Shown piece after piece: positions 46,807-58,953 of a DNA stretch of 64,000 nucleotides (positions are counted from its first letter, which is position 1; every line of letters starts with the position of its first letter). The stretch spans positions 399,001-463,000 of the forward strand of contig NZ_CP083455.1 in NCBI RefSeq assembly GCF_020229735.1, given 5' to 3'. The position numbers and the translations under genes were made by a program. Origin of the DNA: Deinococcus taeanensis. GTDB lineage: Bacteria; Deinococcota; Deinococci; Deinococcales; Deinococcaceae. The notes under the pieces were generated by a model, which was not told the origin of the DNA, searched no databases, and saw only the letters and a list, made by a program, of their open reading frames with translations.

Positions 46807-48117
46807 GTGAACCGTCTTGCCCTGTGCCTTAGCCTTGCCCTGATGACCGCCCCCAGCCTGAGTGCCGCCCAGACCACTGCGCCGCAAGCCACCGCTCCCG
46901 CCCGGACAGGCGTGCCGGGCGACCTGCGCCCCGACGCTCCGGAGCTCGCCGCGCGCGGCCAGTACGCCGTGGGCGTCCGCACCCTGAGGCTCGTTCACCC
47001 CGACCAGCCGGACCTCGCACGCGCCCCTCAGAGCGGCCCGGTGCCCCGCGCCGACCGGCCCCTGACTGTGGAAGTCTGGTACCCCACCGGTGGGCCCAGC
47101 GGCACTGGGGAGGTCCGCTACCGCGACACGCTCGGCACCGGCGTGGCCTTCGACATTCCGGGGCGCGCCACGCGCGACGCCGCCCCTGTCGCCGGTCAGG
47201 CATTCCCGCTCCTGATCGTCTCGCACGGGTACACCGGCAGCCGTTACCTGCTGTCGTACCTCACGGAGAACCTCGCCAGCAAAGGGTACGTGGTGGCCGC
47301 CATCGACCATACCGACAGCACGCACGGCAACCGCGGGCCGTTCAGCAGCACGCTGGTCCACCGCGCCCCGGACATCAATTTCACCCTCGATCAGCTCGCG
47401 CGTCTGGGCGCGCCCGGCAGCGGCTCACCCCTGAGCGGCGCCGTGAATGCCAGCCGCACCGCACTGATCGGGTACTCGATGGGCGGGTACGGCGTCCTGA
47501 ACGCTGCAGGCGCCGGGTACGCCCCGGCGGTCGCGGGCCTTCTGCCGGGCGGCACCCTGAAAGCGCGCCAGACCGGCGCGTTCACGCCGGACCCCCGGAT
47601 CCGCGCCGTGGTGGCCTTCGCCCCGTGGGGTGGTCCCAGCGCCGCGCGCAGCGTCGGCATTCCCGGCGCTGAGTACGGCTTCTGGGACGCCGCGGGTCTC
47701 GCCGGTCTGAAGGTCCCGACCCTGTTCGTGGTCGGGGACCATGATGACGTCTCCGGCTTTGAGGACGGCGTGAAACCCCTGTTCGAGCATGCCGTGAACG
47801 CCGACCGGTACCTGCTGGTGTACCAGCGCGCCCTGCACAACGTCGCCCCGAACCCTGCCCCGGCTGAGGCCAGCAGCAGTTTCGCGGAGTACGAGCATTA
47901 CGCCGACCCCGTCTGGGACAGCGCGCGGCTGAACAACATCAACCAGCATTTCGTGACGGCTTTCCTGAAGCTCACCCTGAACGGTGACCAGAGCGCCGCA
48001 CCCTACCTGAACGTGCCCGGGCCCGTGGCGAATAACCCCAAGGGCAGCGCCGCGTGGAAGGGCTTCAGGGACCGTACGGCCCTGGGCCTGGAGCTGTACC
48101 ACCTGAAGGCGCGGTAA
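46807..48117 (+). CDS. Exported alpha/beta hydrolase (dienelactone hydrolase / PAF-acetylhydrolase-like)
   Basis: 436 residues from GTG 46807, with GGAGG 9 bases upstream. Signal peptide about 1-22 (ending SLSAAQT). The hydrolase core has '[13 protein letters not shown]', oxyanion strand '[35 protein letters not shown]', nucleophile Ser224 in '[16 protein letters not shown]', acid '[12 protein letters not shown]' and a likely His in '[10 protein letters not shown]'. The layout matches the PAF-acetylhydrolase-like/predicted dienelactone hydrolase group. Substrate unknown; it acts outside the cytoplasm. Confidence 0.85.
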   Translation: MNRLALCLSLALMTAPSLSAAQTTAPQATAPARTGVPGDLRPDAPELAARGQYAVGVRTLRLVHPDQPDLARAPQSGPVPRADRPLTVEVWYPTGGPSGTGEVRYRDTLGTGVAFDIPGRATRDAAPVAGQAFPLLIVSHGYTGSRYLLSYLTENLASKGYVVAAIDHTDSTHGNRGPFSSTLVHRAPDINFTLDQLARLGAPGSGSPLSGAVNASRTALIGYSMGGYGVLNAAGAGYAPAVAGLLPGGTLKARQTGAFTPDPRIRAVVAFAPWGGPSAARSVGIPGAEYGFWDAAGLAGLKVPTLFVVGDHDDVSGFEDGVKPLFEHAVNADRYLLVYQRALHNVAPNPAPAEASSSFAEYEHYADPVWDSARLNNINQHFVTAFLKLTLNGDQSAAPYLNVPGPVANNPKGSAAWKGFRDRTALGLELYHLKAR

Positions 48118-48129
48118 CGTCCGGCGCGG

Positions 48130-48135
48130 TACGCT
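48130..48135 (+). promoter_or_regulatory. TANNNT -10 box, probable leaderless start
   Basis: TACGCT ends 7 bases before the ATG at 48143. Confidence 0.45.
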
Positions 48136-48142
48136 GGAAGGC

Positions 48143-48604
48143 ATGGTGGGCTTCCTGATCGTACTGGTGCTGCTGGCCGCCGCATTCCTGCTCTGGCGCG
48201 CCGCGTCCCGCCGCGCCCGCTCCGCCGCGCCGGTCCGCCCGGTGCCTCCGGTCAGTCCTCGCCGTGCTGAAGACGTCCGGCGGGACGTGCCGCCACCAGC
48301 CCTCGTGCCGCCCACTGCGGCGGCCGTCACGCTGCCCGTCGCGGCGGCACTGGAGCCCCTGCCGGACGAGGTGCTGAACGAGGTGCTGACCGACGTGACG
48401 CCTGAGGAACTGAGCCGCCTGATGGCCAGCGTCCCCGAGGAGGTCCTGGCGCGGGCCATCGGGCAGGACCTTCAGGGCAGCACCCCACCCGCCACCGCGG
48501 AGGACCTGCAGCAGCTTCAGGGACTTGGCAGCGCCGTGGACGACCTGGACTTCTGGTCGCTGGGCGACCCGCCAGACACCGGGACCGGCACACCCAAAGC
48601 CTGA
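48143..48604 (+). CDS. Single-pass membrane protein of unknown function
   Basis: 153 residues. An N-terminal hydrophobic helix (about 2-18) is followed by an Arg/Pro/Ala-rich linker (about 19-70) and an acidic helical C-terminus ('EVLNEVLTDVTPEELSRLMASVPEEVLARAIGQD', 'AEDLQQLQGLGSAVDDLDFWSLGD'). The short repeats around PEE-L have an interaction-module look. No family recognised. Convergent with the phosphoesterase gene. Confidence 0.65.
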   Translation: MVGFLIVLVLLAAAFLLWRAASRRARSAAPVRPVPPVSPRRAEDVRRDVPPPALVPPTAAAVTLPVAAALEPLPDEVLNEVLTDVTPEELSRLMASVPEEVLARAIGQDLQGSTPPATAEDLQQLQGLGSAVDDLDFWSLGDPPDTGTGTPKA

Positions 48605-48610
48605 GCGGCC

Positions 48611-49570
48611 CTACCGGAAGTCCGTCACGCGCAGCAGTGGGCCGCCCAGACCGTCCAGGCGCGCTGGCAGCGTCTGCGGAAGCACCGGGCGGCCCGTGTC
48701 GGCGTCCACCGTCAGCAGGGTCGCGCGGCCCTGACCGGTGTCCACGGTCAGCAGCGTGACCGTGCTGCGCGCCGTGCCGGGGTGTCCCACGTACGCCCGC
48801 CCACCGATCCCCCCGGCGGACAGGACATTCAGCGGCCCCAACCGGCCCGGGTAATACGCAGCGTGATGGCCGTGGATGTACGCCAGGACCTCTCCGGCCA
48901 GCATCACCTGCTGCAGCGCGCCGGCCTCGCGGATCACCTCGCCGGGCCGGTTCTTGTCGGCACTCACGCCGGCCAGAGGCAGGTGCCCCAGCACGAGGCG
49001 CACCCGCGCCTGCCGGGCCGCGCGGCTGGCCAGCTGGGCGGCCAGCCACGAGCGTTGCGCGGCGTCCACGGCCGCACCCGCCGCGTCCAGCGACGCCACG
49101 AACACCTGCCCGCCCGCCAGGGTGAAGCTGTAGCGGAACGGGAACAGGGCGCGGTCCACGTACGCCAGTGGCGGCACGTGCGCCTGCCAGTACGCGGCGG
49201 CTTCGCGCCGGTCCCGGGGGACGTCCGGGCTGCCGTCGTGGTTGCCCAGTGTGAACGCAAAGGGAAGACCTGCGGCGGTCAGTGGCTGGCGCACCTGCCG
49301 GTCGAACGCCGCCCACATGGCCCGCATCTGCGCGTCTTCCAGGGACGCCTTCTGCCCGGCAATCAGGTCCCCCGGGGAGAGCACCGCGTCGGGCCGCCAC
49401 TCATTCACGATGCGCGCCACGCTGCGGGCCAGGGGCGCCGGGTACGTGACGCTGCCGTACGCGCCGTTGAAGTCCCCCAGAATCGCCAGACGGACGGCCT
49501 GTGGTGCCGCAGCCGGAGGCGGCGCGGCGGACAGCAGCGCCGGAAGAAACAGCAGGAGGAGAGAGCGCAT
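48611..49570 (-). CDS. Exported metallophosphoesterase
   Basis: 319 residues with a signal peptide (about 1-16, LLLLFLPALLSAAP). The calcineurin-like metal motifs are present: D-x-N in 'LAILGDFNG' (variant of DxH), 'VLSPGDLIAG' (GDx), 'FTLGNHDGSPDV' (GNHD), 'RLVLGHLPLAG' and 'YIHGHHAAYY' (GHxH). It should hydrolyse a phosphoester outside the cytoplasm. The D-x-N first motif is a departure from the usual D-x-H. The start at 49570 gives the signal peptide directly at the N-terminus. Confidence 0.88.
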   Translation of the reverse strand: MRSLLLLFLPALLSAAPPPAAAPQAVRLAILGDFNGAYGSVTYPAPLARSVARIVNEWRPDAVLSPGDLIAGQKASLEDAQMRAMWAAFDRQVRQPLTAAGLPFAFTLGNHDGSPDVPRDRREAAAYWQAHVPPLAYVDRALFPFRYSFTLAGGQVFVASLDAAGAAVDAAQRSWLAAQLASRAARQARVRLVLGHLPLAGVSADKNRPGEVIREAGALQQVMLAGEVLAYIHGHHAAYYPGRLGPLNVLSAGGIGGRAYVGHPGTARSTVTLLTVDTGQGRATLLTVDADTGRPVLPQTLPARLDGLGGPLLRVTDFR

Positions 49571-49641
49571 GAGGCTCAGTTCATCACGGTTCCTTGAGGG
49601 AACCATCAGCGGCGCCGTGCCCCACGGCGTCACGCTGAGGG

Positions 49642-49857
49642 ATGACCCGTGATGATGAGACGCCGAGCGTGAATCCCACTGACCCCACCGGGCAGGGCGC
49701 TGTGCCGGAGCAGCTGCCGAACGTCCCGCTCGTCCCGGCGACCAGCCCTGACCACCTGAGCGGTCAGGAAGTCACGGACCTGATCGGTGGAGGGGACGCC
49801 AGCCGCGCCGAAGCGAACGAGGCGCTCGACCCGGCCGAGGGCATCACGGAAAGCTGA
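49642..49857 (+). CDS. Small acidic protein of unknown function
   Basis: 71 residues, acidic and low in hydrophobics, probably disordered ('VNPTDPTGQGAVPEQLPNVPLVPATSPDHLSGQEVTDLIGGG' style). ATG 49642 has GAGGG 4 bases upstream. It ends just before the -10 box of the MmcQ gene. No family recognised; codon use fits the neighbours. Confidence 0.5.
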   Translation: MTRDDETPSVNPTDPTGQGAVPEQLPNVPLVPATSPDHLSGQEVTDLIGGGDASRAEANEALDPAEGITES

Positions 49858-49864
49858 GGCGCCC

Positions 49865-49870
49865 TATGCT
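49865..49870 (+). promoter_or_regulatory. TANNNT -10 box, probable leaderless start
   Basis: TATGCT ends 6 bases before the ATG at 49877. Confidence 0.5.
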
Positions 49871-49876
49871 GGGCAG

Positions 49877-50233
49877 ATGCAGTCCATCGCTGAGCTCCGG
49901 GCCGCCTGCGCCGCGCTGCCTCACTCGCAGGAAACTTTTCCGTTCGATGCGACCACCCTGGTGTTCAAGGTGGCCGGCAGAATGTACGCCCTGACCGACG
50001 TGCAGGGTGATCCCGTCACGCTGTCCGTGAAAGTTCCACCCGAGCGGGGTGACGCCCTGCGGGCCGAACACGAGGCGATTGCGCCCGGGTACCACCTGAA
50101 CAAACGCCACTGGGTGACGGTGACTCTTGACGGGCGCGTGCCTGCTCCGCTGATCCAGGAACTCCTGAGCAGCAGTCACGCGCTGGTCGTCCGGGGTCTG
50201 ACCCGCGCGCAGCGGGAGGCGCTGGGGCGCTAA
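49877..50233 (+). CDS. MmcQ/YjbR family protein
   Basis: 118 residues, the usual size. Family motifs: 'LRAACAALPHSQETFPFDATTLVFKVAGRMYALTD', 'LSVKVPPERGDALRAEHEAIAPGYHLNKRHWVTVTLDG' and 'LIQELLSSSHALVVRGLTRAQR'. The fold resembles a CyaY-like or DNA-binding double-wing domain; function is not settled. The start fits a leaderless transcript. Confidence 0.9.
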   Translation: MQSIAELRAACAALPHSQETFPFDATTLVFKVAGRMYALTDVQGDPVTLSVKVPPERGDALRAEHEAIAPGYHLNKRHWVTVTLDGRVPAPLIQELLSSSHALVVRGLTRAQREALGR

Positions 50234-50837
50234 CCGGCGGCGCGGCGCCTGAACATCGGTGCGGGAGAACAGCGCTGGCTGCACGGCCCCTGGCAGCATA
50301 AAGCTCGGCCGCAGTCGTTTTGCCGCGTGCCTCGGCGACCGGCGCGTTTCTGTGCGGGCACGTGTGGGAAGACCTGAACGCCGCTCAGGGGGGCCGGAGC
50401 TTGTCTGGTGTTCCGTTCCCTGGAGCCCGGCGGCACGGTGCGCGTCGTGGGACCGGGCGGTCATCCCCCGGACCCGGCCTGACCGGCGCTCGTGGCGGTG
50501 GGCGGCCGGGGGCGGGCACAGGATCATCAGGTTGTGTACACGCGTGGCCCGCTGGAGGCTGTGTTGACCAGGGCGGGCTGTCAGGGGCGGCCGCTGGGAT
50601 GGGGTGGGAGGGCGCCGGCACCCGGCGCTGGGCGTACTGGCGCCTGGAGGACGGCCCTGGGTACCGCAGCCGTCTGCTGAAGCACCGGAATGTCGCCTGG
50701 CGGGAGGGCCGTCCGCGTGTTCCGAGCGTGATCCTGGACTGTGTTCGCCTGGTGGTTCCCTGATCGTTGCGGCCTGGGCAGTAGGAGCAGAGGAGGGGAC
50801 GTTCAGCGGGGGCAAAAAGCAGGGATAGATTCTGCTC
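50234..50837. other. 604-bp intergenic stretch with no recognisable gene
   Basis: Frames on both strands are open by GC content but have no motif, ribosome site or -10 box. One plus-strand stretch (about 50601-50763, 'RRWAYWRLEDGPGYRS') looks more protein-like than the rest and could be a gene remnant, unidentified. It is unusually long for this gene-dense window and precedes the Ubl/DUF4132 operon. Confidence 0.4.
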
Positions 50838-50866
50838 TTTACATAACAAAGCTGAGAGGGTACAGT
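50838..50866 (+). promoter_or_regulatory. Sigma-70-type promoter of the Ubl-DUF4132 operon
   Basis: TTTACA (50838-50843), a 17-base spacer and TACAGT (50861-50866), set in a locally AT-rich block. Transcription would start near 50873. Confidence 0.75.
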
Positions 50867-50919
50867 GCAAGGTGAAAAACGCACCATTCCCACGACGCCC
50901 TCCCACGCTGAGGTTCCTG

Positions 50920-51324
50920 ATGATCGTCGAAACGAAACTCCTGGGTCGCCGCACCCCCTTCGAGCGCCGCTCCGTCCCCCTGCCTGACGGCCCCCACACC
51001 CTGGAAAGCCTCCTGACCCACCTCGTGCACCACGAGGTCACTGCGTACGAGGACCGGCAGAACAGCGCCGGTGTCCTGCGCGTCCTGACCGAACAGGAAC
51101 TGCACGATTCGGCCCTCACCGGCCGCGTGAGCGTCGCCCCGCAGGACCGCGCCGGGACCGTCACCCCCGACGACGCCACCCGCACCGCCCTGACCGCCTT
51201 CCGCGACGGACTGTACTACGTGTTCCTCGACGACCGGCAGATCAGGGACCTCAGCGCGCCCGTCACCCTGCGGCCCGACAGCACCCTGCTGCTGCTGCGC
51301 CTGACCGCCCTGGCCGGAGGCTGA
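50920..51324 (+). CDS. Ubiquitin-like (beta-grasp) protein ending in Gly-Gly
   Basis: 134 residues from ATG 50920, with GAGG 6 bases upstream; GTG 50872, only 5 bases after the -10 box, is an alternative adding 16 residues. The order is that of a beta-grasp domain: N-terminal beta hairpin (2-22), a helix (about 26-46), an insertion, then 'YYVFLDDRQIRDLSAPVTL' and 'RPDSTLLLLRLTALAGG'. The end lines up with ubiquitin's 'RLIFAGKQLEDG' and 'ESTLHLVLRLRGG', including the free C-terminal diglycine (133-134). The GGA-GGC codons also form the ribosome site of the next gene. I know of no named family for it. Confidence 0.68.
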   Translation: MIVETKLLGRRTPFERRSVPLPDGPHTLESLLTHLVHHEVTAYEDRQNSAGVLRVLTEQELHDSALTGRVSVAPQDRAGTVTPDDATRTALTAFRDGLYYVFLDDRQIRDLSAPVTLRPDSTLLLLRLTALAGG

Positions 51325-51326
51325 CC

Positions 51327-54300
51327 ATGAACGTCCAGGATACCCTGCGCGCCTTCCAGCAGCCCTGGAAGGCGCAGTTCGACACCCGCCTCCAGACGCT
51401 GCCCGGCCCCTGGGCCACCCTGATCCGCCACTGCAGCACCGGCCTGAGCGGCGCAGAGACCGCGCTCACGGAGGCCCTGCACACCAGTGACGCCGCGGCG
51501 CGGCTTGCCCTGTGCGAGGCACTGTTCCCGCACTTCCCCCAGCTGGCCGCCCGGACGCTCGACGCCCTGCTGACCCGCCACCCGTACCCGCTGGGCTATG
51601 ACCGGCGCGCCTTCCGCGCGCCCGGACACCGGCTGGCCGCCGCGCGCGCGCAGGAATGGCTGTGGCAGGCCTGGCACGCCACCCGCGAGTACCCGCAGCC
51701 CATCGAATGGTTTGCCGTGCACGCCGGACTGCTCAACCCCTGGGAGTCGCAGGGTCTGGGCCTGCTGCTCGGTCAGGCCATCAGCGACGGGCACGAGGAG
51801 GTGTTCGAGGTCCTGCGGGCCACGGCCGGCACGCAGCACCCGGTGGCCCGCATGGGCCGCCACGTCCCGTGCGCGCTGCTGAGCAGCACCCGCGAGGACG
51901 CCTGGACCCTCGCCGAGGGGCTGCTGCTCGCCGCGCAGCGTCAGGAAGGTCTGCGGCAGGTGATTCTGGAAACCGTGGATGAAGCGAGCGTGGACGCCTT
52001 CACGCGCATGCTGGGTCTGATCCTGCGCGAGGACCTGCTGCGCTTTGCCGCCACCCTGCGCGCCGCGTGCGTCTGGTTCGGCCTGAGTTACGACGTGACC
52101 GACCTGAAAACCGTCCGGGCCCACCTCACGCGCGCCCTGAGCTTCCTGGACGACAGCGCCGTGGCCCGGCAGGCCGCGCAGACCGGAGAAGCCACCGACG
52201 CGTACCTGGCCCTCTTCACGCTCGGCATGCGGGACGCCGTGCAGGCCGCTGACCTCGCCCGGCCGCTGCTGCTTGACCCGAACGCCGAACGGCGCATGGC
52301 CGCCGCGCAGTACCTCGCGGCCGCCGATCTGCTCAGCGACGACGACCGCCACACGCTGCTGCTTGACCCGGACGTGCGTCTGGCAGTCGTGGCGGGCAGT
52401 GCCGTGACCCGCAGAGGCGACGCCCCATTCCCCTACAGCTTCGAGCTGTACGAGGCCTACGCCCTGCGCCTGCCCGGCACCGAACGGCACGACCCGCTGC
52501 TGTTCCCCTGGCTGGGCCACGTCCCCGCCCGCAGCGACGCGCTGGACATGCTGCCCACCCTGCGAGGCGACCGGCCGTTCACCGTCCTCACGCCGCACCT
52601 GGGCGGGCTGAGCGTCTACGGAAAGGCCGCGCTGCTGCGCCAGCTTCAGGCGCACGCCCAGACGCGTCCCCTGGACGCCCCCACCCGCAGCCTGCTGCTC
52701 ACGCTCCTGCAGGACCGCAACAGCAGCGTCTCACAGGAAGCAGTGCAGGTCATGACGCACTTCACGCCCGACCCGGCCGAGGTGAACGTCGTGCACACCC
52801 TGCTGAAACGCAAAAGTCCGGACCTGCGGCGCGGCCTGATCCGCCTGCTGGCCACGGACCCCGCCCAGGCCGCCCGGAGTGCCCGGGCGCTGCTGGGCAC
52901 TACGAATCCCGAGCAGCGCCAGGCGGGCCTGCAACTCCTGCTGGAAGCCGGCAGCCCCGCCCCCGACGGATTCCAGCCGAAGAACGTGACCGAGGCCACC
53001 CTGCTGACCCGCCTGACCGACCCGGGCAGCCAGCTGAGTCTGCGCGACGGGCTGGGCCTGTTCGACCCGGCCCGCCTGACCCGCCCGGAGGCGCCGCAGG
53101 TGCGCGGGCGCGACTACCCGGCCGAGGTGGCCCGCGGAGCAGCCCTGCTGCGGACCCTGGACGACCTGCTCGTCACGCACCGTGACACGCCCCTCACCGG
53201 CGCCGGATGGGACGGCGCCGACACCCAGCTGCTCGGCAACGTGCGCCCCTGGGCGCTGCGGCCCGGGCGCAGCGGCGAACCCATGCCCCTGTGGACCCTG
53301 TGGGAGCACTGGTGGCACACCCGCCTCAACCCGGAGGACGGCGACCTGACCCGCCTGCGCTGGGCGCTGGCCCACTTCGTGAACCGCAACGACACCACCG
53401 CCGCCGAACTTGACGAGGAACTCGGCGCAGACGGCGGTGACGCCGCCGCGGAACGCACCGCCGCCCACACCCGCCAGGCGCTGCTGCGCCAGACCCTGCA
53501 CCGCACCCTGGGGCCCCTGGTCCCCCTGCGCCTGCAGCACCCGGACCTTGCACAGGTCATCGTGGACGCCCTGCACGAGGCGCACGCCACCCCCACCGAC
53601 ACTGAACTCGCCCTGGACGCCTGGGAAACCGCACTGACCTACCTGCCCACCACCGCCGAACTGCACGTGAACCCCCAGCGACCCTGGCGGAACGAGGACC
53701 CCCGCGACCTGCTGGCACCGCTCGCTCCGGCCGGCAACTGGCGCACCTGGACGGCCGCGCAGCAGCGCCGCCTGTGGCAGCTGCGCCTGTACCGCGGCGG
53801 CGCCTTCCCGAAGCTTCCACGCGAGCGCGTGGACACGCCCCTGCTGCTGCACGCCTACACGCACGGCTGGGCAACCCGCGACGACCTCCTCGACCAGCTG
53901 ATCGGCGAGCGGCACGAACGCCGCGGTTACTCCTCCAGCAACGCCTTCCAAGACCTGAGCCACGCCACGCGCCGCACCCGCAAGGAAGACGACCCCACCC
54001 ACCCCGACTGGGAGCAGGCCGTACAGACCGTCCGGGAACGCGTGCTGGACGTCGAAGTCACGCGCGGCGACCTCGAAACCCCCGCCACCCGGCCCGCCCT
54101 GGCCCTGCGTAGCATTCACGGCGCGGCCCTGCCCCTGCGCCTCCTCGCGGCCCTCGGCAGCAACCCCCTTAAACGCGGGTACCAGGGCAACAACGAAAGC
54201 CGGGACGTGACCTTCAGCCACCTGATCCGCGTGGCTTTCCCGCAGCCCACCGACACCCCCGACACGTTCCGCGCGCAGGCCGCCGCACTCGGCCTCCCGG

Positions 54301-56129
54301 ACGCCCGGCTGCTGGACCTCGCCATGTTCGCTCCGCAGTGGGCGCCACTGGTGGCGGACGCGCTGGGCTGGCGCGGCCTGCGTGACGCCGTGTACTGGCT
54401 GCACGCCCACACCCGGGACAGCAACTGGAGCGTCCCCGAAGACGTCCGCCAGGCCTGGGAGGCCGACATCGGCGAACGCACCCCCCTGAGCCCCACCGAC
54501 CTCACCGAAGGTGCCGTGGACGTCGCGTGGTTCCGCCAGACATTCAAAGTGCTGGGCGGCGCACGCTTCAGCGCCCTGCTGAATGCCGCCAAGTACGCAT
54601 CCTCCAGCGGCGGGCACAAACGCGCCGAAACGTACGCCCGCGCGATCCTCGGCGAACTGCCCGAAGAAGAGCTGACCGCCCGCATCCGTGAGAAACGCAA
54701 CCAGGACGCCGTCCGCGCGCTGGGCCTGCTGCCCCTCGCCCGCGGCCGAACCAAAGCCGCCCGGGACCTCGAACGTCGTTACCGTCTGCTCAGCGACTTC
54801 CGCCGCCAGGCGCGGCAGTTCGGTGCGCAGCGGCAGGCCAGCGAACGCCGCGCCGCCGACATCGGCCTGCAGAACCTCGCCCGCAGCGCCGGGTACGCCG
54901 ACCCGCAGCGACTCATGTGGGCCATGGAAGCCCGCACCGCCCCAGACTGGACGCAGACCGTCACCGACGGCGACCTCACCCTGAGAATTCACCTCACCGG
55001 GCAGGGCGAAGCCAGCCTGGCCGTTCAGCGTGGCGGAAAACCCCTCAAAACCCTGCCCACCGCCCTGAAGAAACGGCCGGATGTCACCGCCATGCAGGGC
55101 GCCGTGACCGAACTGAACGCCACCCGCAAACGCATGCGCGCCGCGCTGGAAGACACCATGATCCGCGGCGACCACCTGCAGGGCCAGGAACTGCGCGACC
55201 TCGCCGCACACCCCGTCATTGCCCCCATGCTGCGCAGCCTCGTGTGGGTCCTGAACGAAACGCACCTCGGCTGGTGGCAGGGCGACACCCTCGACACCCC
55301 AGCCGGGCCGCACCCCATCGGTGAACACGCCCTGCGCCTCGCTCATCCCCACGACCTGTACACCAGCGGTCAATGGACCACCTTCCAGACGCAGGTGATG
55401 GACCGCGCCACCACCCAGCCGTTCAAACAGGTGTTCCGCGAGTACTACCCCCTCACCCCTGCCGAACACGGCGCCCGACGCCTCACCCGCCACGCCGGCC
55501 ACCACGTTCAGCCTGGCAAGGCCGCCGCACTCCTCAAAACCCGCGGCTGGATCACCGTCCCGGAAGAAGGCGTCCGCAAAACCTGGCACGCCGAAGGCAT
55601 CAACGTCTGGCTGGACACCAGCCTCGGGTACGGCACGCCCAACGAAGTTGAGGGCACCCCCGTGAACGCCGCGTACTTCATCCGCCGTGACGCCACCGAG
55701 GCCCTGCCCCTCAGCGAAGTTCCCCCACGCCTCCTGAGCGAAACCCTGCGCGACCTCGACCTGATCATCTCCGTCGCTCACGTCGGCGGCGTCGACCCCG
55801 AAGCCACCCAGAGCACCGTGGAGATGCGCGGCGCCCTGCTGCGGGAAACGCAGCGCCTCCTGAACCTCGGGAACGTCCGCGTGCAACACGGCCACGCACT
55901 CATTGACGGACACCACGCCCGCTACACCGTGCATCTCGGCAGCGGCGCCGTGCACCGCCAGCCCGGCGGAGCGCTGTGCATCATCCCCGTGCACAACCAG
56001 GCGCAGGGCCGCATCTTCCTGCCGTTCGCCGACCCGGACCCCCGCACCGCCGAGGTCATCAGCAAGGTGCTGCTCCTCGCCCAGGACCGGCAGATTCAGG
56101 ACCCCACCATCCTCGAGCAGCTCCGGTAG
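51327..56129 (+). CDS. Giant DUF4132 (MolR-like) protein
   Basis: 1600 residues. The N-terminal ~600 residues are helical with HEAT-like repeats ('DPNAERRMAAAQYLAAADLL', 'DRNSSVSQEAVQVMTHF') in the style of DUF5724. The middle is helical and conserved-looking. The DUF4132 core is at about 1150-1385 ('LVWVLNETHLGWW', 'HPIGEHALRLAHPHDLY', 'QPFKQVFREYYPLTPAE'), and the C-terminal ~200 residues form a further domain ('GHALIDGHHARYTVHLGSGAVHRQPGG'). No Walker motif or protease motif seen. Starts 2 bases after the Ubl-like stop. Molecular function of the family is not established. Confidence 0.85.
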   Translation: MNVQDTLRAFQQPWKAQFDTRLQTLPGPWATLIRHCSTGLSGAETALTEALHTSDAAARLALCEALFPHFPQLAARTLDALLTRHPYPLGYDRRAFRAPGHRLAAARAQEWLWQAWHATREYPQPIEWFAVHAGLLNPWESQGLGLLLGQAISDGHEEVFEVLRATAGTQHPVARMGRHVPCALLSSTREDAWTLAEGLLLAAQRQEGLRQVILETVDEASVDAFTRMLGLILREDLLRFAATLRAACVWFGLSYDVTDLKTVRAHLTRALSFLDDSAVARQAAQTGEATDAYLALFTLGMRDAVQAADLARPLLLDPNAERRMAAAQYLAAADLLSDDDRHTLLLDPDVRLAVVAGSAVTRRGDAPFPYSFELYEAYALRLPGTERHDPLLFPWLGHVPARSDALDMLPTLRGDRPFTVLTPHLGGLSVYGKAALLRQLQAHAQTRPLDAPTRSLLLTLLQDRNSSVSQEAVQVMTHFTPDPAEVNVVHTLLKRKSPDLRRGLIRLLATDPAQAARSARALLGTTNPEQRQAGLQLLLEAGSPAPDGFQPKNVTEATLLTRLTDPGSQLSLRDGLGLFDPARLTRPEAPQVRGRDYPAEVARGAALLRTLDDLLVTHRDTPLTGAGWDGADTQLLGNVRPWALRPGRSGEPMPLWTLWEHWWHTRLNPEDGDLTRLRWALAHFVNRNDTTAAELDEELGADGGDAAAERTAAHTRQALLRQTLHRTLGPLVPLRLQHPDLAQVIVDALHEAHATPTDTELALDAWETALTYLPTTAELHVNPQRPWRNEDPRDLLAPLAPAGNWRTWTAAQQRRLWQLRLYRGGAFPKLPRERVDTPLLLHAYTHGWATRDDLLDQLIGERHERRGYSSSNAFQDLSHATRRTRKEDDPTHPDWEQAVQTVRERVLDVEVTRGDLETPATRPALALRSIHGAALPLRLLAALGSNPLKRGYQGNNESRDVTFSHLIRVAFPQPTDTPDTFRAQAAALGLPDARLLDLAMFAPQWAPLVADALGWRGLRDAVYWLHAHTRDSNWSVPEDVRQAWEADIGERTPLSPTDLTEGAVDVAWFRQTFKVLGGARFSALLNAAKYASSSGGHKRAETYARAILGELPEEELTARIREKRNQDAVRALGLLPLARGRTKAARDLERRYRLLSDFRRQARQFGAQRQASERRAADIGLQNLARSAGYADPQRLMWAMEARTAPDWTQTVTDGDLTLRIHLTGQGEASLAVQRGGKPLKTLPTALKKRPDVTAMQGAVTELNATRKRMRAALEDTMIRGDHLQGQELRDLAAHPVIAPMLRSLVWVLNETHLGWWQGDTLDTPAGPHPIGEHALRLAHPHDLYTSGQWTTFQTQVMDRATTQPFKQVFREYYPLTPAEHGARRLTRHAGHHVQPGKAAALLKTRGWITVPEEGVRKTWHAEGINVWLDTSLGYGTPNEVEGTPVNAAYFIRRDATEALPLSEVPPRLLSETLRDLDLIISVAHVGGVDPEATQSTVEMRGALLRETQRLLNLGNVRVQHGHALIDGHHARYTVHLGSGAVHRQPGGALCIIPVHNQAQGRIFLPFADPDPRTAEVISKVLLLAQDRQIQDPTILEQLR

Positions 56130-56221
56130 AACGGACCAACCGCCCCGCCCCAGGCAGGAAGTGCCAGGGCGCCTGGAGCGGGCCGCCACAACCCCACCCC
56201 GGAACGGCAGAACAGCAACTT

Positions 56222-56272
56222 CGCAGGGGAAGAGGGGCGCAAGCAACACGCTTGCGCCCCTCTTCCCCTGCG
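56222..56272. terminator. Bidirectional terminator between DUF4132 and alaS genes
   Basis: A perfect 23-bp stem (56222-56244 with 56250-56272) with a 5-base loop, between two convergent genes; the alaS stop codon lies 2 bases beyond it. Confidence 0.85.
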
Positions 56273-56273
56273 G

Positions 56274-58946
<2,673 letters not shown>

Positions 58947-58953
58947 AAAAGAA

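Noticed and set aside
52731..56249. 1172-codon minus-strand open frame opposite the DUF4132 gene
   Set aside because: Low-complexity Gly/Val/Ala-rich translation in the antisense frame of a clear gene; no ribosome site.
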